7,627 bases of DNA. It comes from Candidatus Njordarchaeota archaeon. Lineage in GTDB: Archaea; Asgardarchaeota; Njordarchaeia; Njordarchaeales; Njordarchaeaceae. Where the stretch lies: the NCBI GenBank assembly GCA_029856615.1, contig JAHKLF010000067.1, positions 1 to 7,627 of the forward strand, written 5' to 3'. Positions 5,821-7,627 of this stretch are shown in pieces. The position numbers and the translations under genes are program-made. The notes beneath the pieces are model-generated. The model ran no database searches, had not been told where the DNA came from, and saw only the letters and a program-made list of their open reading frames with translations. Position 1 is the stretch's first letter. Every line of letters starts with the position of its first letter.

Positions 5821-6971
5821 ATTTATATGACATAGAAGTTACGAAGAGGGCCCTAGCTTTGAGAAATGAACCAGTGTACAGAAATTTAACGATAATGCTC
5901 TTAACTCTCATGGGATTAATCAGAATCTTCCATCTATTCAATATTTTACCAATGGATACTGCAGTCTCTGCTAACAACATCAAACTTTATCTCTCAGTCA
6001 TAATCATTATGTGCCTTTTAGCTATAGGATTAATAGTTATCAATAGGCTAATATTCATCATACCAGCGGTTTTTGCTGCGATACTAGAGATAGTTATGGG
6101 GATCTACTTACTCCTAAATATATTCCTCTTAGGAACAATTAATATAGCTACAGAATCAGCATATTCAATTTTTATTGGTGCACTCCTAATAGTTGCTTCT
6201 GATAAATTATGTAAAAATCTTCAAACATTAGCATTTTCTAAGCGAAGAATAATTTTAGAAGAATCTAAATCGGAATATGCTGTTGAATTAATCGATGTTA
6301 AGAAAGATTACATTCTTGGCCCTGTCGTCATTAAAGCTTTGAGAGGAATAGCAATGCGTGTAAAAAGAGGAGAATTTGTTGCAATTATGGGGCCATCGGG
6401 ATCAGGAAAAACGACATTATTGAACATTATTGGGGCCTTAGATAGACCAACATCCGGAAAAGTACTGATTGATGGAATTGATATATCGCAGTTAAATGAC
6501 GATGAACTAGCCTACTTAAGAAATCAGAAAATAGGATTCATCTTTCAAGCTTATAATCTCATTAACAGAACGAGTGTCCTAAGGAATGTGGAATTACCAG
6601 CGATCGTAGCGGGAGTCCCTAAAAAAGAACGCATAAAACGCGCAAAGGAGGTACTGAAGATAGTAGGATTAGAAAAAGAGATGCACCGTCAACCGAAATA
6701 TTTGAGTGGCGGCCAACAACAACGAGTCGCGATTGCTAGAGCTTTAATAAATAATCCATCTATAATTCTAGCAGACGAGCCTACTGGCAATCTTGATTCT
6801 AAAACGGGAATGGAGATTATGAATTATCTAAGAAAATTGAACCGAGAATTTGGAACAACAATTATTGTTGTTACGCATGATAGAGAAGTCGCTACGATCG
6901 CTGATCGTATTTTCCATATAAGGGATGGTGTAATCGTTAAAGAGGAACTCGTCAAAAGGAATGGTGATTGA
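5811..6971 (+). CDS. ABC transporter ATPase (LolD/MacB type) with an N-terminal membrane domain
   Basis: 386 residues from the ATG at 5811; a TTG two codons upstream is less likely. Residues from about 25 to 135 contain roughly four hydrophobic segments (about 27-48, 60-78, 80-108, 117-135). A complete ATPase domain follows from about 158: Walker A GPSGSGKTT (194-202), Q-loop Gln246, signature LSGGQQQR (298-305), Walker B ending D322-E323, and H-loop His356. The sequence around Walker B (ADEPTGNLDS) and the FIFQAYNL stretch are typical of the LolD/MacB class, which powers export or envelope-protein release rather than import. In MacB the membrane part follows the ATPase; here membrane segments precede it, with no long extracytoplasmic loop. 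The next gene, encoding a secreted protein, begins immediately after the stop. A separate permease probably lies downstream. No ribosome site is seen, consistent with a leaderless first gene. Confidence 0.88.
   Translation: MNAHLYDIEVTKRALALRNEPVYRNLTIMLLTLMGLIRIFHLFNILPMDTAVSANNIKLYLSVIIIMCLLAIGLIVINRLIFIIPAVFAAILEIVMGIYLLLNIFLLGTINIATESAYSIFIGALLIVASDKLCKNLQTLAFSKRRIILEESKSEYAVELIDVKKDYILGPVVIKALRGIAMRVKRGEFVAIMGPSGSGKTTLLNIIGALDRPTSGKVLIDGIDISQLNDDELAYLRNQKIGFIFQAYNLINRTSVLRNVELPAIVAGVPKKERIKRAKEVLKIVGLEKEMHRQPKYLSGGQQQRVAIARALINNPSIILADEPTGNLDSKTGMEIMNYLRKLNREFGTTIIVVTHDREVATIADRIFHIRDGVIVKEELVKRNGD
6963..6968 (+). promoter_or_regulatory. Ribosome binding site of the secreted-protein gene
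   Basis: GGTGAT lies inside the end of the ABC gene, 3 nt before the ATG at 6972 and 6 nt before a second in-frame ATG at 6975. The spacing suits the second ATG better, so the first residue may be the second Met. Confidence 0.6.
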
Positions 6972-7627
6972 ATGATGTTAGATAGGTATAATAGAAAAGG
7001 AATTCTGATACTCGCCATTTTAATGATAATGTATTGTTTTAGCTCTTTGAACATGATAAGCACTTATGCGCAAAATCCATCGGTTGAGTTTATACTGGAG
7101 AACTCGTATTGGGGTACCCCTCCAAATAACATAATAGAGCCCACTCCTGGTGATACAAATGTGCCTTTCACAGTTGTTATAAGAAATAATTCTAGTTATA
7201 CTTTACGAGGAGTAATCGGATACCTATACTTGGACTATCCATTCACCGATTACTTAACCGAATCAAATGTATCAAAAGCTAGTGCGCAACCGGTAGAAAG
7301 TGGTGATGTGTTTAACCAGACCGGAGATATATTACCTCAAGGGTCCTTTACTCTTACTTTTAGATTAAACATAAACAGGACGGCAACAAAGGGTGTTTAT
7401 TTCTATAATCTAACAATCACTTACAATGTTCAGCAGGGATCTGTATTCGTCCCTGGAGATCCCGTGACATTGAAAATCGCTATTAGAATATATAATCGTG
7501 CTCCAGTAATCTATTCAGTTACGCCTTCATCATCTACGGTGAATTTAGTAGTAGGAGAAACGCTTAATTTCACTTGCGAAGCAAATGATCCTGATAATGA
7601 TACATTGTTTTATGAGTGGCGATTGGA
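6972..7627 (+). CDS. Secreted beta-sandwich protein (COG1361-like, then Ig/PKD-like), partial
   Basis: An open frame starting at once after the ABC stop (TGAATG) and running off the window; 218 residues are visible. Residues about 10-33 form a signal peptide or membrane anchor (ILILAILMIMYCF), with a plausible cut after TYA (31-33). Residues about 36-175 resemble the archaeal COG1361/NEW3-type domain: a W-G near the start, P-G-D (59-61), then V-x-x-R-N-N and regular beta strands. From about 177 a second domain begins like Ig or PKD folds (N-R-A-P-V-I, VVGETLNF, ANDPDNDTLFYEW). Eight N-x-S/T sequons (N72, N73, N99, N115, N135, N146, N199, N209) suit an outside location. It is probably the surface component of the ABC system, co-transcribed with the ATPase. 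Its ligand is unknown. Confidence 0.72.
   Translation, partial: MMLDRYNRKGILILAILMIMYCFSSLNMISTYAQNPSVEFILENSYWGTPPNNIIEPTPGDTNVPFTVVIRNNSSYTLRGVIGYLYLDYPFTDYLTESNVSKASAQPVESGDVFNQTGDILPQGSFTLTFRLNINRTATKGVYFYNLTITYNVQQGSVFVPGDPVTLKIAIRIYNRAPVIYSVTPSSSTVNLVVGETLNFTCEANDPDNDTLFYEWRL

Overview
The window looks like an AT-rich archaeal chromosome, most likely from an anaerobic, possibly thermophilic member of the TACK / Thermoproteota side of the archaea. The reasons are GGTGA-type ribosome binding sites, TTG as well as ATG starts, TATA-like promoter boxes, a LutB/HdrD-style iron-sulfur gene set, a winged-helix regulator ending in a V4R-like domain, and a secreted protein of the archaeal COG1361 type beside a LolD/MacB-type ABC ATPase. 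The assignment is by gene style only; there is no rRNA or other taxonomic marker.

Left part (1-3430, all minus strand, read right to left): a tightly packed operon. It runs from a LUD-domain protein with a decayed ferredoxin tail, through a CCG-domain (HdrD/LutA-like) iron-sulfur protein and a LutB-like LUD protein with a ferredoxin tail, to the first 14 codons of a small protein that may be TusA-like. Spacings are 6 bp, a 10-bp overlap and 24 bp. It resembles a rearranged lactate-utilisation (LutABC) module, but several cluster ligands are replaced: Cys to Tyr, Cys to Asp, and one whole CCG motif set. Its substrate need not be lactate.

Middle (3431-5666): a roughly 460-bp stretch without an intact gene carries what looks like a plus-strand DDE transposase relic. 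Next come a cytoplasmic WD40-like beta-propeller gene and a winged-helix/V4R-like regulator, both on the minus strand.

Right part (5667-7627, plus strand): the regulator is divergent from an ABC gene whose ATPase domain follows an unusual N-terminal membrane domain. A secreted, sequon-rich beta-sandwich protein starts directly after the ABC stop codon and runs off the window. The divergent intergenic region holds two similar 14-bp palindromes, GTGCAATAAAGCAC and GTGCATGAATGCAC. One sits by the regulator's promoter and the other covers the ABC start codon, so the likely circuit is a V4R-type sensor controlling itself and an exporter or envelope operon. A MacB/FtsX-like permease would be expected just beyond the right edge.
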